From F23-B02 sp045599385 (lineage in GTDB: Bacteria > Bacillota > Clostridia > Oscillospirales > Oscillospiraceae): a stretch of 32,310 nucleotides of DNA. Where the stretch lies: assembly GCA_045599385.1 (NCBI GenBank), contig JAZRVW010000034.1:1-32310 (forward strand). Direction: 5' to 3'. This document shows, in pieces, positions 9,288 to 17,344 of this stretch (the first letter of the stretch is position 1; every line of letters begins with the position of its first letter). Under the pieces are notes generated by a model. The model saw nothing but the letters and a program-made list of their open reading frames with translations. It did not search any database and had not been told where the DNA came from. The position numbers and the translations under genes were made by a program.

Positions 9288-9608
9288 TCACGTGGGCTCG
9301 TATGCCTTGCCGACTTCGTTGCCGTCGGCATCGTAGTCAATACACTCCATGAGCTCGGGCTCCACAAGACTCTGACGCTTGATGGTCATGCCTTCGCCCT
9401 TGACATTGAATACCCAGATGTTATTTCTGAATACGCGTGGGTCTTTTTTTCTGAAGATGCCCGTTTCGTTGATGCGGCAGAATTTTGCACGGCCTTCCGC
9501 CGTGTCAAGCAGGTCGCCTTCACCGGTATAAAAGAGCTCTGAACTGTAATGGTAGTGGTCCTGCTCTTCGATTTCTCTCTTTATCTGTTCAATTTCTTCG
9601 CTTGCCAT
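9288..9608 (-). CDS. Small soluble protein of unknown function (106 aa)
   Basis: I do not recognise a family. Three things support it as a real gene. GGAGGG lies 5 bases before the ATG at 9608. A promoter with a TGn-extended -10 lies just upstream. The stop falls 11 bases from a bidirectional terminator. The protein starts with a charged predicted helix (MASEEIEQIKREIEEQ), then has a Tyr/His patch (DHYHYSS), and has no signal peptide or membrane segment. The rest is mixed charged sequence with a possible beta-rich core (IWVFNVKGEG). It is divergent from the phosphorelay operon, so it could share regulation with it, but nothing in the sequence shows this. Confidence 0.7.
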   Translation of the reverse strand: MASEEIEQIKREIEEQDHYHYSSELFYTGEGDLLDTAEGRAKFCRINETGIFRKKDPRVFRNNIWVFNVKGEGMTIKRQSLVEPELMECIDYDADGNEVGKAYEPT

Positions 9609-9633
9609 AGTGCCCTCCGATTGCGTTTTTTAT

Positions 9634-9662
9634 ATTCTAACATGATATGCTTAATCTTGCAA
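9634..9662 (-). promoter_or_regulatory. Promoter of the 106-aa gene
   Basis: On the minus strand TTGCAA (9662-9657) and TAGAAT (9639-9634) are separated by 17 bp. TGT directly precedes the -10 box, giving an extended -10. Confidence 0.5.
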
Positions 9663-9708
9663 GTATGTCAAATGTGATGGTTTTAAAAACTTTTTATCCC
9701 AATTACTA

Positions 9709-9736
9709 TTGACTTTATATAAATGTTTGATAAAAT
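9709..9736 (+). promoter_or_regulatory. Promoter of the phosphorelay/GH3 operon
   Basis: TTGACT at 9709-9714 and TAAAAT at 9731-9736 have a 16-bp spacer, with TGA before the -10 box. The first gene starts 36 bases downstream with a GGAG ribosome site. No internal promoter or strong terminator is visible until 17262. Confidence 0.55.
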
Positions 9737-9771
9737 AAAAACAGAAAATTTTAACATTTTGGAGTGTTTTT

Positions 9772-10479
9772 ATGTATAACGTTATTATTGTTGAAGACGA
9801 CCTTATGGTATGCGCAATACTTGAAAGGCAGATTAGCCGCTTCCAACAGCTTAATCTTGTAGGCAATTTCCGTCGTGGCAGCGATGCGCTTGAGTGGCTT
9901 ACCGAAAATCCGAGTTCGGCAGACCTGATTATTCTGGACTATTATATGCCGAGCATGACGGGTATTGAGTTTCTTCTCAAGCTACGTGAGAGCAATAATG
10001 ATATTCAGGTAATTATGATTACCTCCGCCAACGATTATGAGATAATCCGTGCGGCAATGTGCTGCGGTATATGCGACTATGTGCTGAAGCCCTTTGTCAC
10101 CGCAAGGCTTGAAAAGGCGATTTCAAAGTTTGATACCGTCATGAAGCTTAAGGCGGAAACTCATGTGTGGACTCAGGAAAAGGTGGATATTCTGCTTTGT
10201 CCGCATAAGCACTACAATATGGACAGCGCCGACGGAGGTCAGAATGCAAGAGCAAATAAGATTAACGCCGCAACTCTTGCAAATGTCAGAAAATATATGT
10301 CCACAATGCAGGGAAAGAAAATGCCGCTTACCGAAATCAGCGAGGGTATGGGGCTGTCCACCGTTACGATGCGCAGATATCTCAAGCACCTTAACTCCAT
10401 AGGTGAGGTGGATATAACGCTTGACTGTAAGACCGGTGGCCGTCCTTCAGAAATCTTTGAATATAAAGGAGCGGATTGA
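9772..10479 (+). CDS. CitB/DcuR-family response regulator (receiver plus HTH)
   Basis: The protein has 235 residues. The N-terminal receiver has the acidic pair ED (VIIVEDD), the phosphoacceptor D56 in LIILDYYMP, the Thr/Ser switch region MITSA, and the Lys in YVLKPF. After a linker, the C-terminal 70 residues are a helix-turn-helix of the type in CitB/DctR regulators (MGLSTVTMRRYLKHL followed by GRPSEIFEY). It should bind DNA when phosphorylated. It is the first gene of a six-gene operon that also supplies a free HPt protein and a hybrid kinase, so it is the probable last step of that relay. CitB regulators usually pair with CitA-type sensors for di- or tricarboxylates; the kinase here is a different type, so the inducer cannot be inferred from this family. 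Confidence 0.93.
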   Translation: MYNVIIVEDDLMVCAILERQISRFQQLNLVGNFRRGSDALEWLTENPSSADLIILDYYMPSMTGIEFLLKLRESNNDIQVIMITSANDYEIIRAAMCCGICDYVLKPFVTARLEKAISKFDTVMKLKAETHVWTQEKVDILLCPHKHYNMDSADGGQNARANKINAATLANVRKYMSTMQGKKMPLTEISEGMGLSTVTMRRYLKHLNSIGEVDITLDCKTGGRPSEIFEYKGAD

Positions 10480-10835
10480 GTTTGAACAGCTTAAAATCAG
10501 CTTTTATTTCCTCGGGAAATGACTATTTTGCGGCACTTGAACGTGTTGCAGGAGATGCGGAGCTTCTTTCTGAGCTTATGCAGATGTTTCTTGCCGACGA
10601 AAACTTCTCAAATATGAAGGCTGCTATGAACGCAGGAGAAACCGAAAAAGCCTTCAGAGCTGCGCACTCACTTAAGGGAAGCTGTGGAATGCTCGGAATG
10701 ACCGCCCTGTATGACGCAATGGTCAGAATTACCGACGAGTTCCGCCACGGAAATCTTGAGGGCGGAAGAGAACTGTTTCCCGAAACCGAAAACGAATACA
10801 AAAAAATTGTTGCCCTTATAGAGAGTAATTTATGA
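10476..10835 (+). CDS. Stand-alone HPt (histidine phosphotransfer) protein
   Basis: The protein has 119 residues and is all helical. The phosphotransfer histidine is H64 (counting from TTG 10476) in AAHSLKGSCGMLGM, the classic HPt signature. HPt proteins pass phosphate between two receiver aspartates. The start is one of two TTG codons, 10476 (overlapping the regulator stop by 4 bases) or 10482. AAAGGAG at 10465-10471 is 4 or 10 bases away, so either could be used. The hybrid kinase later in the operon ends with a receiver and has no HPt of its own. This protein is therefore the likely bridge from that receiver (D903) to the response regulator D56. It is translationally coupled on both sides. 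Confidence 0.92.
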   Translation: MSLNSLKSAFISSGNDYFAALERVAGDAELLSELMQMFLADENFSNMKAAMNAGETEKAFRAAHSLKGSCGMLGMTALYDAMVRITDEFRHGNLEGGRELFPETENEYKKIVALIESNL

Positions 10836-11356
10836 TTTTTCTTGGAATCGGCGCATTTCTGCTGTTTGCCATTGGCGATGCAAATGATGCGTTCTTTAAG
10901 AATAAATGGCTGAAGCTCAGCTTTCCGATAGGTTTATGTGCTGTTGCCGCGGCCACATACTTCAGAACAGATGCCGCTGAGGGCATTTCTGCGGTTTGGT
11001 GCGTATTTGCAGGCGTGTTTTTCCTGCTTGAGCTTTATGCACTTTTCGGCGCTTTTCCCGCAAATGAAGCCTATGTGGAAACCGACAGCAGAAGAACGGT
11101 TTGCACAAGTGGGGTTTATGCCCTTTGCAGACACCCCGGTGTACTGTTTTTTATCGGATTGTATGTCTGCCTCAGCTTAGGACTGAATCTTCCGTGGCTC
11201 GATACGGTGATTTACTGCGCTCTTGATATTGCCCTTGTGGTATTTGAGGATTACTGCACCTTTCCGCGTATTCTCGGCGGGTACGGTGAATACAGAAAAA
11301 CTACCCCGTTTCTCATTCCGACAGCAAAGAGTTTAAAGAAAATGCTTTCAAAGTAA
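10832..11356 (+). CDS. Isoprenylcysteine/phospholipid-methyltransferase-like integral membrane protein
   Basis: The protein has 174 residues with about five hydrophobic segments. It overlaps the HPt stop by 4 bases (ATGA). The second half carries the family signature: a GVYALCRHPGVLFF segment, then FEDYCTFPRILGGYGEYRKTTPFLIP. In the ICMT/PEMT superfamily the corresponding RHP and GxEYxxY/R elements bind S-adenosylmethionine inside the membrane. Substrates in this superfamily include prenylated cysteines, phospholipid head groups and small metabolites, so the substrate is open. Sitting between an HPt protein and a GH3 enzyme, it could methylate the GH3 product or a lipid-linked signal; that is inference. 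It could also be an inactive relative, since bacterial members are poorly characterised. Confidence 0.75.
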   Translation: MIFLGIGAFLLFAIGDANDAFFKNKWLKLSFPIGLCAVAAATYFRTDAAEGISAVWCVFAGVFFLLELYALFGAFPANEAYVETDSRRTVCTSGVYALCRHPGVLFFIGLYVCLSLGLNLPWLDTVIYCALDIALVVFEDYCTFPRILGGYGEYRKTTPFLIPTAKSLKKMLSK

Positions 11357-11369
11357 AAGTGGTGCTCTT

Positions 11370-12974
11370 ATGACTTTCCAACAGAAACTGAAAACACTTT
11401 CAAAAAAAGAATTATGGAACGATTACTGCGGATATCTTGATATGAGTATCGGCGAATATATGTATGTTCAGAAGCGCCTTATGGAAGAACAGATTTCTCT
11501 TTGGCGCAATTCCGCACTTGGAAAAAGCGTCGGAGGAGAGAACATACCCGAAACCGTTGAGGAATTTCGCAAGAAAATTCCGCTTACAAGCTATGAGGAC
11601 TATGCCGACGTGCTTTTTACCCGTAATCCCGAGCTGCTGCCCGCAGAGCCGATTATCTGGATAGAAACAACGTGGGAGGGCGGACTCAAGCCCATCAAAA
11701 TTGCCCCTTATACAAGAGAAATGCTTGAGATGTACAAGCATAACATCTTTGCAATTGCTATGCTTCTTTCCGGCAAGGAAAAAGGGGATTTCAACATAAA
11801 GCCCGGCCACCGTTTCCTTTATGGCGGAGCACCTCTGCCTTATGAAACCGGTCTTGTCCCGTCGCTCATGAATGAGGATATGCGTTTTGAGTGGCTTCCG
11901 GACAGCGACGAATACGCCGATATATCTTTTAACGAGCGCATCAAAAAAGGCTTTAAGATGGCTTTTGACGGCGGAATTGACTATTTCTTCGCCATGGGCA
12001 GCGTTGCAAACTACATAACCGAAAACTTCCACAAGCAGCTTGAGGGCGGAAGCGGCGGACGCACAAAGATATCGCCCGTCATTGCGCTGAGATACCTTAA
12101 GGCAAAGCTGGTTTGCAAAAAAGAAGGACGTAACATACGCCCGGGTGACCTTTTCAAGATTACGGGCTTTGCCTGCACGGGTACTGACGGCAAGTGCTAC
12201 CGCGACAATCTTGCAAAGGCATGGGGAATAACCCCCATTGAAATTGCGGCAGGCACCGAATCCACCTGCGTGGGCTGCGATACCTGGGAGCAGAGAGGAA
12301 TGGTGCTGTTTCCCGACTCCTGCTTCTATGAGTTTATTCCTGAGAGCGAAATGCTCATAAGCCTTGAAAACCCTGATTACAAGCCCATGACCTGCCTTAT
12401 GGACGAGGTGAAAACGGGCGGACTGTACGAAATTGTGCTGAGCGTTCTCCACGGAGGCGCATTCATGCGCTACCGCATAGGCGATGTATACAGATGTACC
12501 GAGGAAAGTCAGGACGGCAGCCTGCCCAGATTTACCTATGTTGACCGTATACCCACGGTGATTGACATTGCAGGCTTTACGAGAATTACAGAAAAATCAA
12601 TTGCCGAAGTAATAAAGATTTCAAAGCTCGGAATAGGCGAGTGGATTGCCTGCAAGGAATTTGCGGAAAGCAAGAGTCCCTTCCTGCACATATACCTTGA
12701 GCTTACACCCGAGGCGCAGTCGGACAGCGCCATGACCAAGCAGGTTCTTAACGAGCATCTGTCAGTATATTTCAGGCACTTTGACAGTGATTACAAGGAC
12801 CTTAAAAAGCTCCTAAATATTGAACCTCTGCAGCTCACGATTCTGCCCTATGGCACAATTGCGTCCTACAGAGAGCTGACGGGAAAGAGCTTCCGCCGAA
12901 TAAACCCCGATGAGCTCTGGATGAGCGGGCTCAAGCGCTTTGCTGAAATTAAAATGAAGGAGGAACTGAAGTGA
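11370..12974 (+). CDS. GH3 (auxin-responsive) family acyl-adenylating enzyme
   Basis: The protein has 534 residues, the usual length for GH3 proteins of the ANL (adenylate-forming) superfamily. In plants these join amino acids to jasmonate or auxin through an acyl-AMP. Recognisable parts are the N-terminal helical region with LWRNSALGK, a VPSLMNED segment, TPIEIAAGTES (the TE motif), the FYEFIPESE strand, and MRYRIGDVYRC (the YRxGD hinge motif). The usual Ser/Thr/Gly-rich phosphate-binding motif (TSGTTGKPK type) is replaced by ETTWEGGLKPIKI, a marked departure, so catalysis needs testing. Bacterial GH3 enzymes have no generally established substrate. It is 13 bases after the methyltransferase-like gene and overlaps the kinase gene by 4 bases (GTGA). 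A plausible role is making or conjugating a carboxylic-acid signal. Confidence 0.85.
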   Translation: MTFQQKLKTLSKKELWNDYCGYLDMSIGEYMYVQKRLMEEQISLWRNSALGKSVGGENIPETVEEFRKKIPLTSYEDYADVLFTRNPELLPAEPIIWIETTWEGGLKPIKIAPYTREMLEMYKHNIFAIAMLLSGKEKGDFNIKPGHRFLYGGAPLPYETGLVPSLMNEDMRFEWLPDSDEYADISFNERIKKGFKMAFDGGIDYFFAMGSVANYITENFHKQLEGGSGGRTKISPVIALRYLKAKLVCKKEGRNIRPGDLFKITGFACTGTDGKCYRDNLAKAWGITPIEIAAGTESTCVGCDTWEQRGMVLFPDSCFYEFIPESEMLISLENPDYKPMTCLMDEVKTGGLYEIVLSVLHGGAFMRYRIGDVYRCTEESQDGSLPRFTYVDRIPTVIDIAGFTRITEKSIAEVIKISKLGIGEWIACKEFAESKSPFLHIYLELTPEAQSDSAMTKQVLNEHLSVYFRHFDSDYKDLKKLLNIEPLQLTILPYGTIASYRELTGKSFRRINPDELWMSGLKRFAEIKMKEELK

Positions 12975-15895
12975 ACGTATCATTCTTATACATAAATATC
13001 ATCGCGCTTTTGCTGTTTTCGCTGATGTTCATTGCCTTCATGGCTGCGGAAAAAAGCCGCGAAATAAATGCGTGGCTCATTCTGCTGGGTTCAATGGTGC
13101 TTTGGGCGCTGGGCTCGCTGTTTATGCGAATGAACGTAGCCCCGGGAATTGAATTCTGGTTCTATGTTTCTCTGCTTGCGCTCTTTACCATACCGTTTTT
13201 TGTGTATAATTATGTTTTTCAGCTTACGGAGGAAAAGAGCAAGGCCTCCAATATTGTGTGGCTTGTCGGTACTGTAATAATACTTGTTGTTGCCTCGACG
13301 GGTACCTTCCTCAAGCCTCCCGTACCCTTTGACAATAACGGTCATACGGTATTTACATATGTCATTGACTGGAAGGTAGGTATCCCTACTGCCTTCTTTA
13401 TTGCGGAAATTACGGGTATTGCAATTCTGCTCAAACAGATTATCAAGGAAAAGGGAAGCGGAGCACCCGGCGTTAAGGAGCTGATTATCGGTTGCGTCTT
13501 CCTTGCCGTAGGCAATATCGTTCAGGTTCTGCCGGGAAATACCTTCCCGTTTGACACGCTTTCGGGCATACTGTTTGCCGTGCTTATCTGTATGTCGCTT
13601 TATAAGCGCAGAATGTTTGACACAACGCTTGTAATATCCGGCAGTATCCTTGTAGTTCTTTCTGCGGGACTTCTTGTTGCGGCGGGCGCATATTTCTTCC
13701 CCGCGGTAAAAAGATTTCTTGAAACAAACGGCGGAAACCTTGCTCCCGCAGACGTTGAAACCTTCATAATCCTTGCGGTTGTGCTTGTGCTTGCCTTCAG
13801 CGCCTTCAGAAAACTGCTAAATGCAATCTTTTCCGAGCAGGAGCATCAGAACACGATTATAAAGAAATATTCCGATTATATTTCCAAAACTCTTGATATT
13901 GACAGCATTATGCGGGAAACCATCAAGGTTATCCGCAATGAGCTGCACGTAAATGAAATGTATATCTGCCTTGCCAAAGACGACAAGCTTGTACCCGTTT
14001 GCAGCTCAATGCCGCTTAAGCCGGTTGCATTTACAATTTCAAGAGATAACCCCTTCGTCAAATATTTTGAACGCGGTGAAACCCATGTGGTACTTCGTGA
14101 TTTTGAAAGCAACCCGCTTTATAAATCCATGTGGGGCTCAGAAAAGCAGCTGTTTTCCGAGTACGGAATCACTTGTGTCTGCGCCCTTAAAGATGCGGAC
14201 AGCGTTGTCGGTCTTCTTCTGCTTTCGGAAAAGGAAAAAGGAACGGGCTATGACTATGCCGACTTTTCCTACATCAACACCGTTTCTTCGATTGCATCAA
14301 TTGCAATCAAGAATGCGGCGCTGTATAAGCAGGTTGCCGAGCGTGAGCACCTGTTCAGCAGCATGACAAAATTTATACCGAATGTAATATTTATCAAATC
14401 AAAATATGATGACGGATTTTCCTTTGTAAGCGCAAATACGGACAGAATACTCGGACTCCCCACGGAGTATTTTACCGGGCGCACAGCAAGAGAAGCACTG
14501 CTTGATTGCCTCGGAGAAGAAAAAACTGAGGAAATGCTGGAATGCATTGTTGAGCGCGGAGAGGAAGGCTACTTCTGCGATATCCCCTTTGTTACCCGCT
14601 CCGACCACAGAGAGATTACGGTGCGCTGTGCGTTCCTGCCGATTGTTTCCGACTGTATTGTTTCGCATTATGTGTGCGTCGTCAGCGATATTACAGCCGA
14701 TATTCAGGCTCAAGCCCTGCTGAAAGCCTCCGTTGAGCTTGCTCAGAACTCCAACAAGGCAAAGAGCGAATTTCTTTCGCACATGTCCCACGAGATAAGA
14801 ACACCCATGAACTCCATCGCCGGACTTACTTATCTTGCGCGTGAGCTTGCGGGAACGGATACTCAGCCGGAGCTTTGCAGTTACCTTGACCAGATTGACC
14901 AGTCATCACAGTATCTTATCAGCATGCTGAATAATATAATGGATATCAGCAAGATTGAAAGCAAAAAATATGAGCTTCACGATTCAGAATTTGATATACA
15001 TAATGTTATCAATGAGGTCTATGCTGTGTACGGAACCCAGATGGCTGCCAAGAAGGTTGAGTTTACACTTGATGCCTCGGGGCTTATTCACAGCAGGGTA
15101 ATTGGCGATGAAATCTCCCTCAGAAAGATTCTCAATAACCTACTGTCAAACGCCTATAAGTTTACTTCAGGCGGAGGTCATGTTTCCCTGAGCGTTTCAC
15201 AGATAATGAAGTCAGAGAAGTCAACTGTTGTAAGTATTGTTGTGAGCGATACTGGCATAGGCATCAGCGATGAATTTATCGGAAAACTGTTTGAACCGTA
15301 TTCGCAGGAGATTTCCGTCAACGGCAGCAAGGCAACGGGAAGCGGATTGGGCATGGCGATTTGCAAGAGCATGATTGACCTGCAGGGCGGCACCATTGGC
15401 GTAGAAAGCGCAGTGGGCAAGGGCACAAGGTTCAATGTTGAGATACCCTATCCGATTGCCGCAGACAAAAACGAAGGGGAAAACAAGGAGTCAATTGACT
15501 GTACATCGCTTTACGGAAAGCGTATTATGGTTGTTGACGATGTTACCATCAATACAATCATTACAAGACGCCTGCTTGAAAAGCAGAGCGTTCAGGTTGA
15601 CTGCGCCGAAAACGGACAGGCAGCTCTTGACCTGTTTGAGTCAAGGCCCGACCATTATTATGACTGCATACTTATGGACATTCAGATGCCGGTTATGGAC
15701 GGTATTGAGGCCGCAGCACAGATAAGGGGCGTAAAGAAGCGCTATGCTCCGCTTGTGCCAATAATTGCAATGACGGCTGATGCATTCCTTAATGAGAACC
15801 ATAACGACGCAATGGCAGACTTCAACGACTATATTCTTAAGCCTGTAAGTCCGGACGGTCTGTATGGCAAGCTTGCAGCACTCCTTAAAGACTGA
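12971..15895 (+). CDS. Hybrid sensor histidine kinase with 7TM-type sensor, GAF, PAS, HisKA, HATPase and receiver
   Basis: The protein has 974 residues and begins with GTG overlapping the GH3 stop. The first 285 or so residues hold eight or nine hydrophobic segments resembling the HisKA_7TM sensor. A GAF-like domain (about 300-450) and a PAS-like domain (about 465-590) follow. HisKA has H607 in SHMSHEIRTPMNS. The ATPase has the N box NNLLSNAYKFT (about 721), G1 DTGIGIS (about 759) and G2 GSGLGMAI (about 790). The C-terminal receiver (about 849-970) has D903 in ILMDIQMPVMDG and K in YILKPV. There is no C-terminal HPt; one is encoded four genes earlier in the same operon. A membrane-embedded 7TM sensor suits a hydrophobic or membrane-partitioning ligand, which would fit a conjugated or methylated product of the neighbouring enzymes. 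That link is inference. Confidence 0.95.
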   Translation: MNVSFLYINIIALLLFSLMFIAFMAAEKSREINAWLILLGSMVLWALGSLFMRMNVAPGIEFWFYVSLLALFTIPFFVYNYVFQLTEEKSKASNIVWLVGTVIILVVASTGTFLKPPVPFDNNGHTVFTYVIDWKVGIPTAFFIAEITGIAILLKQIIKEKGSGAPGVKELIIGCVFLAVGNIVQVLPGNTFPFDTLSGILFAVLICMSLYKRRMFDTTLVISGSILVVLSAGLLVAAGAYFFPAVKRFLETNGGNLAPADVETFIILAVVLVLAFSAFRKLLNAIFSEQEHQNTIIKKYSDYISKTLDIDSIMRETIKVIRNELHVNEMYICLAKDDKLVPVCSSMPLKPVAFTISRDNPFVKYFERGETHVVLRDFESNPLYKSMWGSEKQLFSEYGITCVCALKDADSVVGLLLLSEKEKGTGYDYADFSYINTVSSIASIAIKNAALYKQVAEREHLFSSMTKFIPNVIFIKSKYDDGFSFVSANTDRILGLPTEYFTGRTAREALLDCLGEEKTEEMLECIVERGEEGYFCDIPFVTRSDHREITVRCAFLPIVSDCIVSHYVCVVSDITADIQAQALLKASVELAQNSNKAKSEFLSHMSHEIRTPMNSIAGLTYLARELAGTDTQPELCSYLDQIDQSSQYLISMLNNIMDISKIESKKYELHDSEFDIHNVINEVYAVYGTQMAAKKVEFTLDASGLIHSRVIGDEISLRKILNNLLSNAYKFTSGGGHVSLSVSQIMKSEKSTVVSIVVSDTGIGISDEFIGKLFEPYSQEISVNGSKATGSGLGMAICKSMIDLQGGTIGVESAVGKGTRFNVEIPYPIAADKNEGENKESIDCTSLYGKRIMVVDDVTINTIITRRLLEKQSVQVDCAENGQAALDLFESRPDHYYDCILMDIQMPVMDGIEAAAQIRGVKKRYAPLVPIIAMTADAFLNENHNDAMADFNDYILKPVSPDGLYGKLAALLKD

Positions 15896-15897
15896 AA

Positions 15898-15903
15898 AGA
15901 GGA
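15898..15903 (+). promoter_or_regulatory. Ribosome binding site selecting a TTG start for the Wzy-like gene
   Basis: AGAGGA lies 8 bases before the TTG at 15912 and immediately after the kinase stop codon. The upstream ATG at 15864 lies inside the kinase gene and has no comparable site. Confidence 0.7.
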
Positions 15904-15911
15904 ATTTTGAA

Positions 15912-17261
15912 TTGAAAAACTGGTTTCAAAAGAGGCAGAGGGAAGCAGATGCCTTCTGGAACGGAAAATTCTATTTTCCCGTTTTGTTTCTTATTACCGT
16001 AATCGGACTTGTCCTGCACATTAATGTGGCGATGATGTTCTTCTTCATTGCGGTATGTATATATTTTTTCCTTTTCAGCGATGACCTTATGACGATTTTT
16101 CTGCCGCTGATGATGATATTCCTGCTGGCGTCAACGTTCTTTAAGGACCTGAGCTTCCTTATGGATTACTTTCCCTATGCGGTAATTCCTTTTGCGCTTG
16201 CGGTTGTTTTTCAGCTTGTGTATTACCGCAGACCTTATGTGAAGGGCAGAATGCTTTATCCGCTGATTGCGGTTTCGGTTGCACTTGTTATCGGCGGTGC
16301 GGGAGTAATACCGATTGATGAGTATATGCTTCCCATAAACTTTTACTATATGCTCGGTCTCGGCGCGTTTATGATTTTCATTTACTGCCTTTCTATGTCA
16401 AGACTGCAGAATGAGCGAAAATACGACAGGGTGGAGCGCCTTGCAAAAATTCTTTATTTTGCGGGTATTGCCGCTGTGTTTACGGTGCTTGTTTTCTGCG
16501 CCGACAACATTGAAACGATTATCCGCAAGGGAAGTCTGATATTTTATAAGCCGAGAAACTTTGTTTCAAGCGTACTGCTTATGACAATGCCTGCGGTTTG
16601 CTATTATATTAAGAATAAAAGCAACTGGCATATTTTCGGAATGCTCTTTATGTACGCGGGAATGGTGCTGACTGGCTCAAGAAGCGGTCTGCTTTTCGGA
16701 ACGGCACTTCTCGGAATATGTGCGGTCTATATCTATGTCACAAACAAAGAAAGCAGAAGACTGTATAACAGAATACTGCTTGTGTCGATTATTCCCATAG
16801 CTTATGTGATAATAAAATACGTTCCCTCCCTGTACTCCGGCAGACTTACAAACGGACATCTGATTGACCCCGAAGAAACAAGAGTTAAGTTCATAAAGCT
16901 CGGCATTGAGGATTTCCTCGCGCATCCCGTGCTTGGCATTGGCTTGAGCAATCAGAAGAATATAGGCATTTTCCCGGGCATTTTCCCGGGCTGCCTTGTG
17001 TTCTATCATAACATCATCATTCAGATTCCTGCATCTTTGGGACTTGTGGGCGTGGGAGCATTTCTGTGGCAGTTTTCCGAGCGAGTCAAGCTCGTGCTGA
17101 AAACGCGAAAAACTCAGTATTTCATCATGACTCTGAGCTATATAGGCATTCTCATGATGTCCCTTACTAACCCGGGAATTATGTGCCCGTTCCCCGAAAC
17201 AGCACTTCTTGTTGTGATGTTTGCAATGATGGAGCACTATCTGAAAGAAAACAGTAATTAA
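15912..17261 (+). CDS. O-antigen ligase/Wzy-polymerase-like multi-pass membrane protein
   Basis: The protein has 449 residues from the TTG at 15912, chosen from the AGAGGA site; the ATG at 15864 is the alternative. About eleven hydrophobic segments span the protein. The Wzy_C signature is visible: MVLTGSRSGLLFG near the middle. A periplasm-side loop with EETRVKFIKLGIEDF then leads into HPVLGIGLSN. Further on come HNIIIQIPASLGLVG and an Arg/Lys-rich inner loop. The family joins lipid-linked glycans to acceptors or polymerises repeat units outside the membrane. It is the last gene of the phosphorelay operon, which suggests that the relay controls or reports on a surface polymer. No glycosyltransferase genes are adjacent. 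A terminator follows directly. Confidence 0.85.
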   Translation: MKNWFQKRQREADAFWNGKFYFPVLFLITVIGLVLHINVAMMFFFIAVCIYFFLFSDDLMTIFLPLMMIFLLASTFFKDLSFLMDYFPYAVIPFALAVVFQLVYYRRPYVKGRMLYPLIAVSVALVIGGAGVIPIDEYMLPINFYYMLGLGAFMIFIYCLSMSRLQNERKYDRVERLAKILYFAGIAAVFTVLVFCADNIETIIRKGSLIFYKPRNFVSSVLLMTMPAVCYYIKNKSNWHIFGMLFMYAGMVLTGSRSGLLFGTALLGICAVYIYVTNKESRRLYNRILLVSIIPIAYVIIKYVPSLYSGRLTNGHLIDPEETRVKFIKLGIEDFLAHPVLGIGLSNQKNIGIFPGIFPGCLVFYHNIIIQIPASLGLVGVGAFLWQFSERVKLVLKTRKTQYFIMTLSYIGILMMSLTNPGIMCPFPETALLVVMFAMMEHYLKENSN

Positions 17262-17297
17262 AAATCACAAGGCATAATCTGCCTTGTGATTTTTTTA
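17262..17297 (+). terminator. Terminator of the phosphorelay/GH3/Wzy operon
   Basis: The 13-bp stem AAATCACAAGGCA / TGCCTTGTGATTT has a TAATC loop and is followed by a T-run. It begins at the stop codon of the last gene. The -35 box of the uvrB promoter is inside the 3' arm. Confidence 0.9.
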
Positions 17298-17312
17298 TAT
17301 GCGTGGTATAAT
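17284..17312 (+). promoter_or_regulatory. uvrB promoter nested in the preceding terminator
   Basis: TTGTGA at 17284-17289 and a perfect TATAAT at 17307-17312 are 17 bp apart, with TGG before the -10 box. No LexA/SOS-type box is obvious around it. Confidence 0.6.
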
Positions 17313-17344
17313 ATTAAAATTAAAGTAAAAGGGGAGATATCGGC

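Noticed and set aside
11412..12452. 346-codon minus-strand open frame
   Set aside because: It is antisense to the GH3 gene and has no ribosome site or recognisable domain.
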